A stretch of 17,450 nucleotides of DNA from Xanthoparmelia taractica (Eukaryota; Ascomycota; Lecanoromycetes; Lecanorales; Parmeliaceae): assembly GCA_033085395.1 (NCBI GenBank), contig JANQBS010000513.1, positions 1 through 17,450 on the forward strand, given 5' to 3'. This document shows positions 8,426-17,450 of this stretch, one piece after another. The number at the start of each line of letters is the position of its first letter. The stretch's first letter is position 1. A program made the position numbers and the translations under genes. Under the pieces are notes generated by a model. The model had not been told where the DNA came from and did no database searches. It worked only from the letters and a program-made list of their open reading frames with translations.

Positions 8426-10178
8426 TCATTTTACTGACTTCTTCCTCACCTTTACCGTGAGATCCCCAATTGGTCTCATTGCTCCAAGAGATGGCTCCCT
8501 CACATTGACTGTTGGCATCCTCCAATCCTCCTCCAGTTCCAAATCAAACTGATTTAAGATCAACGCCACAAGCGTGAAAACCTCTTGTTTGGCTAAAAAC
8601 CTGCCTGGACAATAGGTAGTACCACCACCGAAGGGGTGAAAGGCCTTGCTACGCTGCAAGCCTTTATCGCTGTCCATGAAACGCCCAGGATTCCAATCGG
8701 ACGCGTCATTCCCGAATTGATCTCGATTGAGGTGGAATTGCCGGAATGGGCTCATTACTTGGTCTCCGAGGTTGATGGTTTTGCCATTGACTGATGTTGG
8801 GGCCACGGCGACGCGGACGAGAGTGGTGGCAGTGTACACGCGGAGGCCTTCGTGCCAGGCTGCATCAAGGTGGGGGCAGGAAGTTGTGAGAATCTCAAGA
8901 TCGAGTGAGCCAGTGGACGAGCAGGCTTTGGAAGTTTCGGCGCGGACGGAAGCTAGGAGATTGGGGTCTATGAGGATGTGTGAGATTATCCAGAAGCATA
9001 TTACGTGGGCATTGTTATTGCTCCTGTTGGGCAGGTAAGTTTGGGTTTCTCCCCTAAGACTTTTAGAGGGCGTGAAAGGTCGGTCATACCCCCAGAATAG
9101 CATGAATGTCATGATTCCTACATCGCGGGATGAAAGACCAAGATGCCTCATCTCTGTCTCTATCGTCTTGAACATCCAGACTGTCTCTGGTCTCGCCTCA
9201 TGAGGTATGTCATAGTACTGTGTCATGGCACTCAATGTGGCCTCCATGGAGCCATATAGGTCTTCTGCAAAGAGACGTGGGTATTGAAACAGCATTTTCC
9301 AAGCTGCTTCCTCAAACTGGAAATAGGATGTCAAGAAGGTGGGAGTCCATGTCAGCATCTCGTTACCAAAGAATGCCTTTGTTGCGGAATGTACAAGACT
9401 GTACCGTACCCATTTTCTCACTGAGACAGTCTGATAGTCCGCTCCCGCACCGAGTACAAAGCTAGGGGAGAAACTATCCACATTGAGGGACTCTTTAATG
9501 TATCCCAGGAAGTTTCCGCCAATCTCGGCTAACATGTCACCGGAAAGTTGCTGCTTGACCCACTCCATCTGAAGGTGATAGAAAGCTTTGTGGTATTGGT
9601 TGCCCGATACCAATGAGGAGTCTGATTTCTTCCCCGGCTGCGTTAGAGCCTCAGGCTCTTCTCTGAACAGCGTAGCTCGAGTCTTCTTAGACATGCCAAG
9701 GAACGTCATCAGATCTTGCACGAATGGATCAAATGTCAGCGCCATAGTGTCTTTCCAAACCGTGGCCACGTCGCGGTTACTAGTCAAGACTATAATGTTT
9801 TTCGCTCCTAGACTAAGTGCAAAAGGCTCCCCGTTCTGGGCGAACTGACTTTTCAATATTTAGCTTAGGAGCTTTCGCGACAATGATCCTTGTCTTGTCT
9901 TACTATCCTCGATGAAAGAGTGCATCTGGATTCGTCATATATTGCAACGTGTGTCCTAGTACACAGAGAGTCAAGAATTCAGTTGAAGAGCAGTGTTATC
10001 TTCGGTATGGAGCATTACCTAGAAATGGCACCACGTAGGGCAGGGGCCTTGGCACACTGGGCTGCAGCATAGGTCTAATGGTGAAACTCCAAATTCTCCA
10101 CACTAGGTATGAGGCGATACAAGTTCCAATAGCGCTGGCTAGCGCTCGGTTGAGGTAGTTCAACACGGTTTGAATCAT
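8426..10178 (-). CDS. Cytochrome P450 monooxygenase, CYP7/CYP8-like type, probable diterpenoid tailoring enzyme
   Basis: This is a haem-thiolate monooxygenase with an N-terminal ER anchor. Exons on the minus strand are 10178-10019, 9955-9904, 9848-9090 and 9023-8426, giving 522 residues. The first exon has a hydrophobic segment around residues 12-33, then the proline-rich hinge PSVPRPLPYVVPFLG. Introns are 9956-10018, 9849-9903 and 9024-9089. The last keeps frame and, when removed, restores the I-helix FWGSNNNAHV. That helix lacks the usual AGxxT threonine, as in the CYP7/CYP8 group. The ExxR is EGLR (382-385), the PERF-like motif is WNPGRF, and the haem loop is FHPFGGGTTYCPGRF with ligand Cys462. 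The second intron must use an unusual AAG acceptor to stay in frame, so the residues around HRG-YQ-FAQNGEPF are uncertain, or a small lesion exists there. The cyclase next door suggests a diterpene substrate, which is inference only. Confidence 0.85.
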
Positions 10179-10510
10179 GGTGATTACGACAAGATGCTTG
10201 AAGTTGGAACCTAAGATCTCCAGTGACTTATGGAAGTAATGAAGTGTCTTTGGAGATACACTGAAATATCGCTATACCTGAAATGACTTGAGAGAGTCGC
10301 GGGGCAACGGTTGTAACGGTGTCAAACCATCAAGCACGCCGAAGAGCTGAGCTGCGTATGACACCACTTGAAAAAGAGGGGGGGGAAGGGTGGGATGCCC
10401 CGCAGGCAAGCGGACGAGTGTTTGCTGATCCCGCCCAGGCAAAGCTCGTTGCTGGTGGTTGGAGATGAAGCACTGGTATGCAATATGACGTCACTTAAAA
10501 ATCAACATCT
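10179..10510 (-). promoter_or_regulatory. Upstream region of the P450 gene
   Basis: This is about 330 bp of normal-composition DNA between the P450 start codon and the AT-rich block. It contains a G-rich run at 10378-10394 (eight G, then GGG and GGG) and a palindromic TGACGTCA further out. No other gene is evident in it, so it is the likely promoter. Confidence 0.5.
10486..10493. promoter_or_regulatory. CRE-type palindrome TGACGTCA
   Basis: This is an exact consensus for CREB/ATF-type bZIP factors, which in fungi include stress-linked regulators of secondary metabolism. It lies about 308 bp upstream of the P450 start codon, at the island edge. The motif is visible; its use as a binding site is unproven. 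Confidence 0.35.
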
Positions 10511-10539
10511 CTGAGAACAGAAGCATGTACTTCGTATTC

Positions 10540-11104
10540 ACTATTAAATAATATTATAATAACGAAAAGATTAAGATCGATATATCTAAAACGAACGTTA
10601 TTAGAGAATATTCTAATATTAAGAAGAGCTACGAGAACGTTAAAATAAGTATAAATAATTCTATTAATTCGAACGAGAATACTATTAACGAGATTTTATA
10701 CTCTTTAACGTTAAAAATAACTAATCTCACTCTTAATTATAAAGCGTATCGACTATATAACGTTTAATATAATAACGCGATCTCTATAATCTTATAGTAG
10801 ATTACTATTAATTATTTAGTCGCTTTATATACGTATAAGATTTAGAGAGCGATTAGTATTTATATACTCGCTTTAGTATTCTTAGATAATAAGAAATTAA
10901 TATTTAATTAAATTCATATTATAAATAGCACTTAGAATTAATTAATAAAGCGATATAAGACTCTTTTAGTAATATTTTTAGTACTAATTTAATTAAATAA
11001 AAGTTTTATAAGTAAACTAATAAGAATCTTTATCGTAAAATCGCTACTATTCTAAGACGTATTAATCTTTATATTAATACTCTTATATTTATAGTTTAAA
11101 GATA
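10540..11104. other. Heavily RIP-mutated AT-rich tract
   Basis: Between 10561 and 10740 there is essentially no TpG and only one CpA, yet CpG is frequent (acg, tcg and gcg). A forward frame gives protein-like stretches such as INYLVALYTYKI, so it was probably coding before RIP, but I did not recognise the family. Confidence 0.6.
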
Positions 11105-11262
11105 TTAGGCTATACCGAGCCGTATAAGTGCCAGTGTGGGGTCCCGGGTACGTCGTATGGGCTTCATATGGGCAAATAGAGTGCGCCTTCTATGAAGCGC
11201 GGCACCCGAACCCATGAGTTATATTTTTAGCCCTATAATACAATTGGAAAGCGCCCTTACAA
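11105..11262. repeat. About 150-bp GC-rich palindromic repeat, family 2 copy 2
   Basis: The match to 1201-1346 is near-exact over GTATGGGCTTCATATGGGC and over the hairpin core GTGCGCCTTCTATGAAGCGC. Small differences lie in the left third, with an extra AGTCCCGGGTACG-like stretch, and several transitions occur in the right third. It stands out as a GC-rich island inside saturated RIP DNA. Confidence 0.7.
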
Positions 11263-12400
11263 AAGATTAAAAATTAATCTTAATCTAAGAGACTATAAGT
11301 TATTTTATAGAGACTCTCCTTATTACGATTTATCTACAAATTCAAAAAGTTTATTTTCGTACGAATTCCGTAGGGTTTATAGAATTAGCACGATTTAGTA
11401 TATTTAGTCTTATTCGCTAATATCGATAAAATTTAGCTTAATTAATAAATAGAGTTACTATTAATATAATTAATACGATTTAACAAGTAAAATAATTTCA
11501 AATTTTATACGCAAAGTCCTCATAAGGCCTTATAGCAAGTACTTAATAATATACGTTACGCATTACTTCGAGTATTACTTCGAGCATTATCCTCGCGAGA
11601 ATTTAATCTAAAACTTATAATCTCGAAATCTATTTCGAGGTGACGTTGAGAGTCGTCGCTAAATATTAATATCGAATCTCGTCGTCGATTATAAAAAAAA
11701 TAATATAGAACTAAATATAGAGTCAAGTTACGTAATTAATAGCAATAATAAGTATAGTAAGTAATATTTATTAACTATACTAAAATTATACTAATAGTAA
11801 ATAATAGTTATTAACTAAGCGGAATTCGCGCGAATATTTAATAAAGTTACTAACTTAGCGAAATTCTTAATTTCAGCCTAGATCGCGCGATTAGTAATTT
11901 TAAATCCAGTAGAGACTTTTTAGATTTGTAGATATTCGTGAATTTATAAGTATTCTATTTCTAATAAAATAATTATCGCTTAAGAGAGCGATTTAGATAA
12001 TTTACTAAAGATATCTAAGATTAAGAATCTATTAATAGAGACTCGTAATAATAAGAGATTTAGTATCTTATATTAATATTTAGTCTATATATTAATACGC
12101 TATTTACTTCTCTTTTATACGACGAATAGTTTTAATATAATAATATATCGAATATTGATATTATTTTAAATAATAGTTCTTATACTTAGAGACGTAAATC
12201 TCGCAAATACGCTTTAGAAGTAATACGAGTTACTAATTAAGATGACTCTACTCGAGTAACTTTAATCTTATTCTATAGATATATAATACTTATTTATTCT
12301 CTTTTATTCCATCGCTAGTCTTAATTAAATACCTTATATAAACTCGTCTTAATATATTTAATTATCTTCTTTACTACGATAGATTACTATTATCGATAGC
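11263..12400. other. AT-rich RIP-degraded tract, probably the 3' part of the LINE
   Basis: This tract is continuous with the reverse transcriptase remnant on its right and has the same base bias. In a minus-strand LINE the downstream coding (RNase H-like) region and tail would lie here. I could not identify those domains residue by residue, and no intact gene is present. Confidence 0.5.
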
Positions 12401-13330
12401 GCTCTACACTAAGATATTATTTTCGTCTTCATCTCTTTTTTATAGAGTACTTATCTAAGCTTACTATTAATATAAAGACTTAAGATTCTTATACTTATCT
12501 TCGACTTTACAAACGTTATATTCAAGTCTAAAATCGTCTTTATATTAAATCTCTTAGAGCTACGAATAAGATATATAAGCTATACGTCTATAGAGTAAAA
12601 GACGTTCTATAGATACTCGTCTACTTTAAATAGATCTTATAGATAATATTTAATATCTAATAGTGACTATCGATAAACTTTTTATACGCTAATAGATAAA
12701 TATCGTCTATAAATCCCTCTATCTAAAGACGTAGTCTAATCGCTAAGTACTACTCTATTAATAACGCGTTAAAGAAGAGAAATAGTATTAATAAAATAAG
12801 CGACCTCGAGGAAATCTCGGTTTTCGTCGATACTATAGAGCTAGTTTTTTTTTCTAAAGTAATTGATATTACTCTATCTTTTAGAAGGCTCGCTATTTAC
12901 TTTATAATTAAGATCGAAATTCTTTTTTTCTTAAGATTATAGAGAAATCTCTAATAAGAGACTTTATTAAAAGTCTTTACTATATCTAATAATAGTAGAC
13001 TAATAACGTTCTTTCTATTATAAATCTAGACGATATATATTATCTCTATTATAATTTCTAATATTATCTTAGTAAATCTCTTTCGTCTAGCTCTTATCTA
13101 TTTCGATAAAAGTAAATTATACTTTTTAGCGTAGTTACTTAGACGTTTAGCTATTATCGCTTTTAAAATCTTTTCTAATCTATTAAATAAAACGATTAAG
13201 CGATATAATTTAACGCTAAGATAGTTCTCTTTTTTTAATGCGCGAAGAACATTAATTATAGAACGAGTATTTCTAGACTACTATAATATACTATCGCACT
13301 ATTCGCGATTAATCTAATTAGATACTCGTG
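12400..13330 (-). mobile_element. RIP-inactivated Tad1-like non-LTR retrotransposon (LINE), reverse transcriptase part
   Basis: Read on the minus strand from 13214 to about 12670, one frame holds for more than 170 codons and is broken only by TAG and TAA. It carries non-LTR RT landmarks: LYRLIVLFNRLEKILKAIIA, AKRLSNYAKKYNLLL, LLLLDIVKTFNKVSY, LLILFLFFNALLIE and the active-site block EGFIDDIYLLAY (12716 downward). The stops sit where Gln or Trp are expected, as RIP predicts. Near 12495, IRILSLYINSKLR resembles the post-RT segment of Tad/I-type elements in a shifted frame. The element ends are not defined; it may span roughly 11.3-13.9 kb. Confidence 0.82.
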
Positions 13331-13924
13331 TTACTAAGATTTAAATCACGTATTAATCGTAGATATTAGTTTATATATTTAGAATTTCATTTAATATTTA
13401 GATATTTTATAATTTAATTCTTTTAAATACGCTATTCGATAAACGCTAAGATATAATAAATTTATTTCTTTATATTATTATTTTATTCTCTACTTTACTA
13501 TATTAATATAATTTAATTATTATAATCTAGATCTATATAATAGAGTTTAATATAATTATATTATTATAAAATTATTTTATATAATTCTCTTTATAATATA
13601 AATAGATCTTATATATTTAGTAATTTTCTTTAATTCTAAAAATACTATCTCTAATTTTATTATTTTCTCGTCTAAATTCTTATTTTAAATATTCTTACGA
13701 TATATAAGATATATATAGATAGTTTTTAAGTCTTATTAGTTATAATAATTTTATAACTTTAATAATTATATAATAATTAAAAAGAAAATATTAGGAATAA
13801 AGTCTTGAATCTTAAGCGAGGGGACTCTAAATCGCTTAGCATACGTATACTTAGCGAATCTTTAACGAATAAGCTTAAGTAAGCGATCTTTCTAAGTTTT
13901 CTTTTCACTTTTCTTAAGAATTAG
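13331..13924. other. AT-rich RIP-degraded tract, probably the upstream part of the LINE and flanking repeat
   Basis: This tract is saturated in A and T between 13380 and 13800, then slightly richer to 13924, with repeated CTTAAG/GCTTAAG and TCGCTTAG words around 13810-13890. No domain could be read with confidence. Confidence 0.45.
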
Positions 13925-13932
13925 TCTTACTT

Positions 13933-14206
13933 ACGAGTCGGAAAGATGTGATATCTATTGAACATAGTCGTTTTCAACTTTTTTTCAACTTTTTTTCAAA
14001 ATTATATCTTTTTAATATATTTATAGAATTTTATAATTACATAAACGTTCGCTTAAGCTTTTTACGTATTTTTAGAATATAAAAAAATATCACGTAATAT
14101 ATTTATTAAAAACCCAATGGGAGTATGGGATATCCCATACCTTTCGATATGATATTCGAAAAACTAGTCCCATACTATTAAATATACCACACCTTTCCAA
14201 CCCGTA
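13933..14206. mobile_element. Complete 274-bp hAT-like miniature element (copy B)
   Basis: The terminal inverted repeats are 23 bp. The left reads TACGAGTCGGAAAGATGTGATAT; the right arm, read in reverse, starts TACGGGTTGGAAAGGTGTGG, and the differences are transitions only. The element is flanked by an exact 8-bp direct repeat GTCTTACT at 13925-13932 and 14207-14214. An 8-bp duplication plus TIRs of this length fits the hAT superfamily. There is no coding capacity, so it would need a transposase in trans. Inside are a thrice-repeated T-run/CAAC unit after the left end and a perfect palindrome GTATGGGATATCCCATAC at 14123-14140 near the right end. Confidence 0.8.
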
Positions 14207-17200
14207 GTCTTACTATTAGATCTATATACGAAATATATATATATATTTTTTAATTTCATATTACTATATAACTCTAAGACTCTAATCTAAGATTAAGTCT
14301 AATAATTCTAATTCTTTTAATTCTTCTTAGAGATAGCGATTTAAAATTAGTATAATAATTACGATTAAAGCATAGACGTCGCGATTATAAAACGAATTCT
14401 CGTTGTTTAATATAATATTAAATTAGAATATTATCACGATTTAATCTAAAGAATTAGATTATATTTTAAATCTTAATATAGAGATTCGTATGAAAATTGT
14501 TAATAATAATCTCGATAAAGAACCGAGCGATAATAATAACGACGGAAATAATATTAGCGATAATTAAAAAAGTATATCTAGCGAAGAATAAGATATAAAC
14601 CAATAGAGTATATTTACTCTAAACGAAAGAATCGCGAGCGTTACTCGCAAACGAGATTAACTCGTATAATAGCGTCGGCTCGAATCTCTCGAAGTAAAAA
14701 TTAGTATACTTAAATAAAATTAAACGTCTATAGATCGCAGTCGTAACGACGAAAGTAATATATTTAAATTATCTATAATTCGAGATACGAAACGGATCGC
14801 TAATATTGATCTCGAACTTAATAATATTATCTCGCGATCTCGTAAATTAATTAGATTAGAAAAGTTATGAATTTATTATAATAAGTCGATTAGGGAATAT
14901 CGTGACTTCGTACATAAGATTAATAAGATATTTCATCTTATATCGAAAAATTTCTTTATCGAAAAAAATAAATTTTTTTAAGTATATTAATCTCTTAATA
15001 ATAATTAAAAAGAGCTTTAAATTAATAAAAAAGATAAGTATCTAAATTATTACTATATTTAATAGAAGTTTATCGATTTTCTATTAAATTAAATTAAGAA
15101 CTCGGTGAATCGCGATCTCGACGTTACTTAATAATACACTAATGCCTAATAGAGATAAAATTAAATAATACGTTAATTTAATAACTATCTTCGATCTCTA
15201 AAGGCGTAAATAAATCCTTATATCGAGAATTAATAAGTATATTACTTATTTACGAAGCTTCGTCTAGAACTTCGTTATAAATTAATTAATATTTAGATAA
15301 TATTAATAAAGCGAGATAAGCTATTAACGCTTGCGATACGCTTAAAAAATAATACGAGAAAATAAATTTTTTTTTCTAAAGAATAGAGAGCTAAGAGTAT
15401 TTCTATTTCTTAAGAAAATTAGAATCGAGGAAATTAAAATTCTTAATATAAAAATAATAATAAAACTTAGTTATTATAAAGATAGAATAAATCTTGTTCG
15501 AATAGTAAACGACTTAAAGACAATAAGTCTAAGAGTAATAAGTTGAAGAATCTTAGTAAGATTTAATGTTATAATTATAAAAAGTATAGCTATTATATTA
15601 TTATTTATATCAAATCGAAGAAAGAAAAGACGAATAATCTTAATAAGATCTTAGTCGAATTTATTAATAAGTATAAGCTATACGTGATAAAACCTTCGAA
15701 AAAAGATAAACTCTCGTCGAAGGCTTCGCAGCGGCGAGGGTAAAAATAGAAGTAATATTAATCTTATTATTAATCTATAAGAGTAAGATACTTCTAAAGA
15801 ATCGGGGCGAGTCGTTAATTTCCGACAAATTTTATTTTAATATCGATATTAAGATAAATATACTTAAGTAGCGCTTTATACTTAAGTATAATTTAATTAA
15901 GATTAATAATCTTTTATTAAAGCCGATTTAAATAAATAGCAAGTTAATATATTATTACGATATCTATCTAGTAATGTATTGATTGCGAGATAGTTGGGAT
16001 TATATTAAGTGTTACGAATATGTGTTCTATATTATTAACAAAGAGAGATTCTTAATAATACTTGGTCTTCTTACTTTAATCGATAAGGGTATTAAAATAG
16101 ATATAGTTAATTAGATCTGGCGTTTCGAAGTTGAAAAGAAGTTATTTAAGATTTTAAAATCTTAATAATTTATTAATACTCTAGACGATTATAAGGCCCT
16201 TTATACTTTAATTATAACGAATATTTTAACGTAGAAGAAATATATCTTGTACGTAGCGAGAGTATAGAGTGTTTAAATAGGTGACGTGAAGACTACTTAG
16301 AAGCTTTTCGATGAATTAAAAATATATAAAGATATATTCTCATCGAAAGAGATAGGATAATTTTCGTTATATAAGAATCGTAATTACGCTATTAAAACGA
16401 TAGCGAAATCTTCGTTTAATTCGCTATATAATTTATTTAACGTCGAGCTTGCGATATTAAGAATCTATCTTAACGAATCTTTAGTAAAGAATTAAATTAA
16501 ATATTCTATAAGCTTAGTAGAAGTTCTTATCTTATTCGTTTTAAAGAAGAATAAAGAATTATATCTATATGTCGACTATTATAAATTAAATAAGGTAATC
16601 GTTAAGAATTGTTATTTATTATTTTTAATTAGCGAGACGCTTAATCGTCTAAATAGCGTTAAGCGATATACGAAATTCAATTTAAAGAACGCTTATTATC
16701 GAATACGTATTCGTAAGGATAACGAGTGAAAAACGATATTTCGTACTCGTTATAATTATTTTAAATATATAATAATATCGTTCGAATTAATAAATGTCTT
16801 AATAATCTTTTAAGCTTATATTAATAAGACTTTAACGAGGCTAATAAATCGTTTCTGCGTGATATATCTAAATAATATTCTTATCTATTTTAATTTAAAA
16901 GATAAATATTTAAATCACGTGAAATAGATATTAAATCGACTTCGACGATACGATCTTTATATGAGTCTAAAGAAATACGAGTTCTTCGTTATTAAAGTAA
17001 AATTTCTTGATTTTATAATATTTACTTTCGGCGTCGCGATAAATAAACGTAGAATAATTATAATTTAAGAGTAATTGAAATTAAAGAGTTATTACGACGT
17101 GTAAGTCTTCTTAGAATTTATAAACTTCTATCGAAGATTTATTTATTATTATCCTTAGATTATAATTTCTTTAACGAGACTTTTTAAGGGAAGCGAAAAG

Positions 17201-17369
17201 AGTGTTAAATTAAGCTTCTTTATATAACTCGAAGTCGCGAAGTATATATTTTAAAAATTAAAGATAGTCTTTATAGATGCGTCTCTTTTAAAATACTTTA
17301 ATTCTTAACTATTAATTCGTATTGAGATCGATACTTCTTTGTTCGATTTAATATATATATTAACTTAGT
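14207..17369 (+). mobile_element. RIP-inactivated Ty3/Gypsy LTR retrotransposon (gag and pol), incomplete
   Basis: The gag frame runs from an ATG at 14490. It contains SIREYRDFVHKINKIFHLI near 14886 and the remains of a CCHC zinc knuckle (CYNYKKYSYY) at 15567, all in one frame. A second frame carries pol. Its protease-end segment is IILGLLTLIDKGIKIDIVN near 16050-16110, and its RT reads LYLYVDYYKLNKVIVKN, FNLKNAYYRIRI and YLNNILIYF. The connection FLEFINFYRRFI follows at 17108 and an RNase H start RIEIDTS at 17318. The pol frame is unshifted from 16010 to 17369 and broken only by stops. The RT active-site aspartates (YLDD) now read YLNN at 16865-16876. The element is interrupted at 17370 by another insertion and continues outside the window. 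LTRs were not identified. Confidence 0.85.
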
Positions 17370-17450
17370 TACGGGTCGAAAAGGTGTGGTATCTATTGAA
17401 CATAGTCGTTTTCAACTTTTTTTCAACTTTTTTTAAAAAATTATATCTTT
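17370..17450. mobile_element. Left end of hAT-like miniature element (copy C, cut by window edge)
   Basis: The sequence from TACGGGTCGAAAAGGTGTGG onward matches the left 80 bp of the 13933-14206 copy, including the CTATTGAACATAG segment and the T-run/CAAC repeats. It is inserted within the RNase H region of the Gypsy element, so it arrived after that element. The expected 8-bp target duplication on the left would be AACTTAGT (17362-17369), but the matching right flank is outside the window. Confidence 0.78.

Noticed and set aside
13933..14206. Interpretation as a solo LTR (TGTGGTAT..ATACCACA ends)
   Set aside because: The inverted repeat extends well beyond the TG..CA ends to 23 bp, and the flanking duplication is 8 bp. 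Both fit a hAT-type DNA element better than an LTR.
10540..17450. AT-rich region as mitochondrial DNA or a centromere
   Set aside because: Decayed LINE and Gypsy coding frames and CpA/TpG depletion explain it as RIP-mutated nuclear transposons. A pericentromeric position cannot be excluded but nothing specific supports it.
1..17450. CRISPR arrays, rRNA or tRNA genes
   Set aside because: No regularly spaced direct repeats, rRNA-like sequence or cloverleaf-compatible box A/box B pairs were noticed, and the context is eukaryotic. tRNAs were not searched for computationally.

Overview
The window looks like a piece of a filamentous ascomycete (Pezizomycotina) nuclear genome. The genes have short introns of 45-66 nt with GT..AG ends and CTAAC-like branch sites, and the gene content is fungal. 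Two moderate-GC gene islands (about 1570-4885 and 5889-10500) lie in very AT-rich DNA. That AT-rich DNA has almost no CpA or TpG but keeps many CpG, which is the signature of repeat-induced point mutation (RIP). The genus cannot be read from the sequence; a Dothideomycete-like, compartmentalised genome is a guess.

Layout. 1-74: right end of a hAT-like miniature element. 75-939: AT-rich decayed DNA. 940-1199 and 1201-1346: two short, GC-richer repeats that have largely escaped RIP. 1346-1570: AT-rich. 1852-2913 (+): tandem GFA/CENP-V-type zinc protein. 3140-4767 (-): mitochondrial succinyl-CoA ligase beta subunit with five exons and an unclear N-terminus. 4886-5241: second copy of the 940-1199 family, ending 118 bp from the ligase start codon. 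5242-5888: AT-rich. 5889-8205 (+): remains of a bifunctional class II/class I diterpene cyclase (CPS/KS type), with no 5' third, two in-frame stops and a frameshift. 8426-10178 (-): an apparently complete cytochrome P450, tail to tail with the cyclase. 10179-10500: its upstream region. From about 10540 to the end: RIP-destroyed transposons, namely a Tad1-like LINE on the minus strand (reverse transcriptase about 12670-13214) and a Ty3/Gypsy element on the plus strand (gag from about 14490, protease/RT/RNase H about 15800-17369). A complete 274-bp hAT-like miniature element (13933-14206, 8-bp target duplication) sits between them, and another copy interrupts the Gypsy RNase H region at 17370.

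How it fits together. The two housekeeping-type genes are probably functional. The cyclase and P450 look like the remnant of a diterpenoid biosynthetic locus: the scaffold-forming enzyme is dead while the neighbouring tailoring P450 still reads as intact. Repeats have closed in on both sides: AT-rich repeat DNA begins exactly where the cyclase is truncated, and a short TIR element crowds the ligase promoter.

I found no clearly new multi-gene system. The less-described items are three small repeat families: the hAT-like element with subterminal CCATACC motifs, the 260-bp TIR element carrying a CCCTAACCCTA motif, and the roughly 150-bp palindromic GC-rich repeat.
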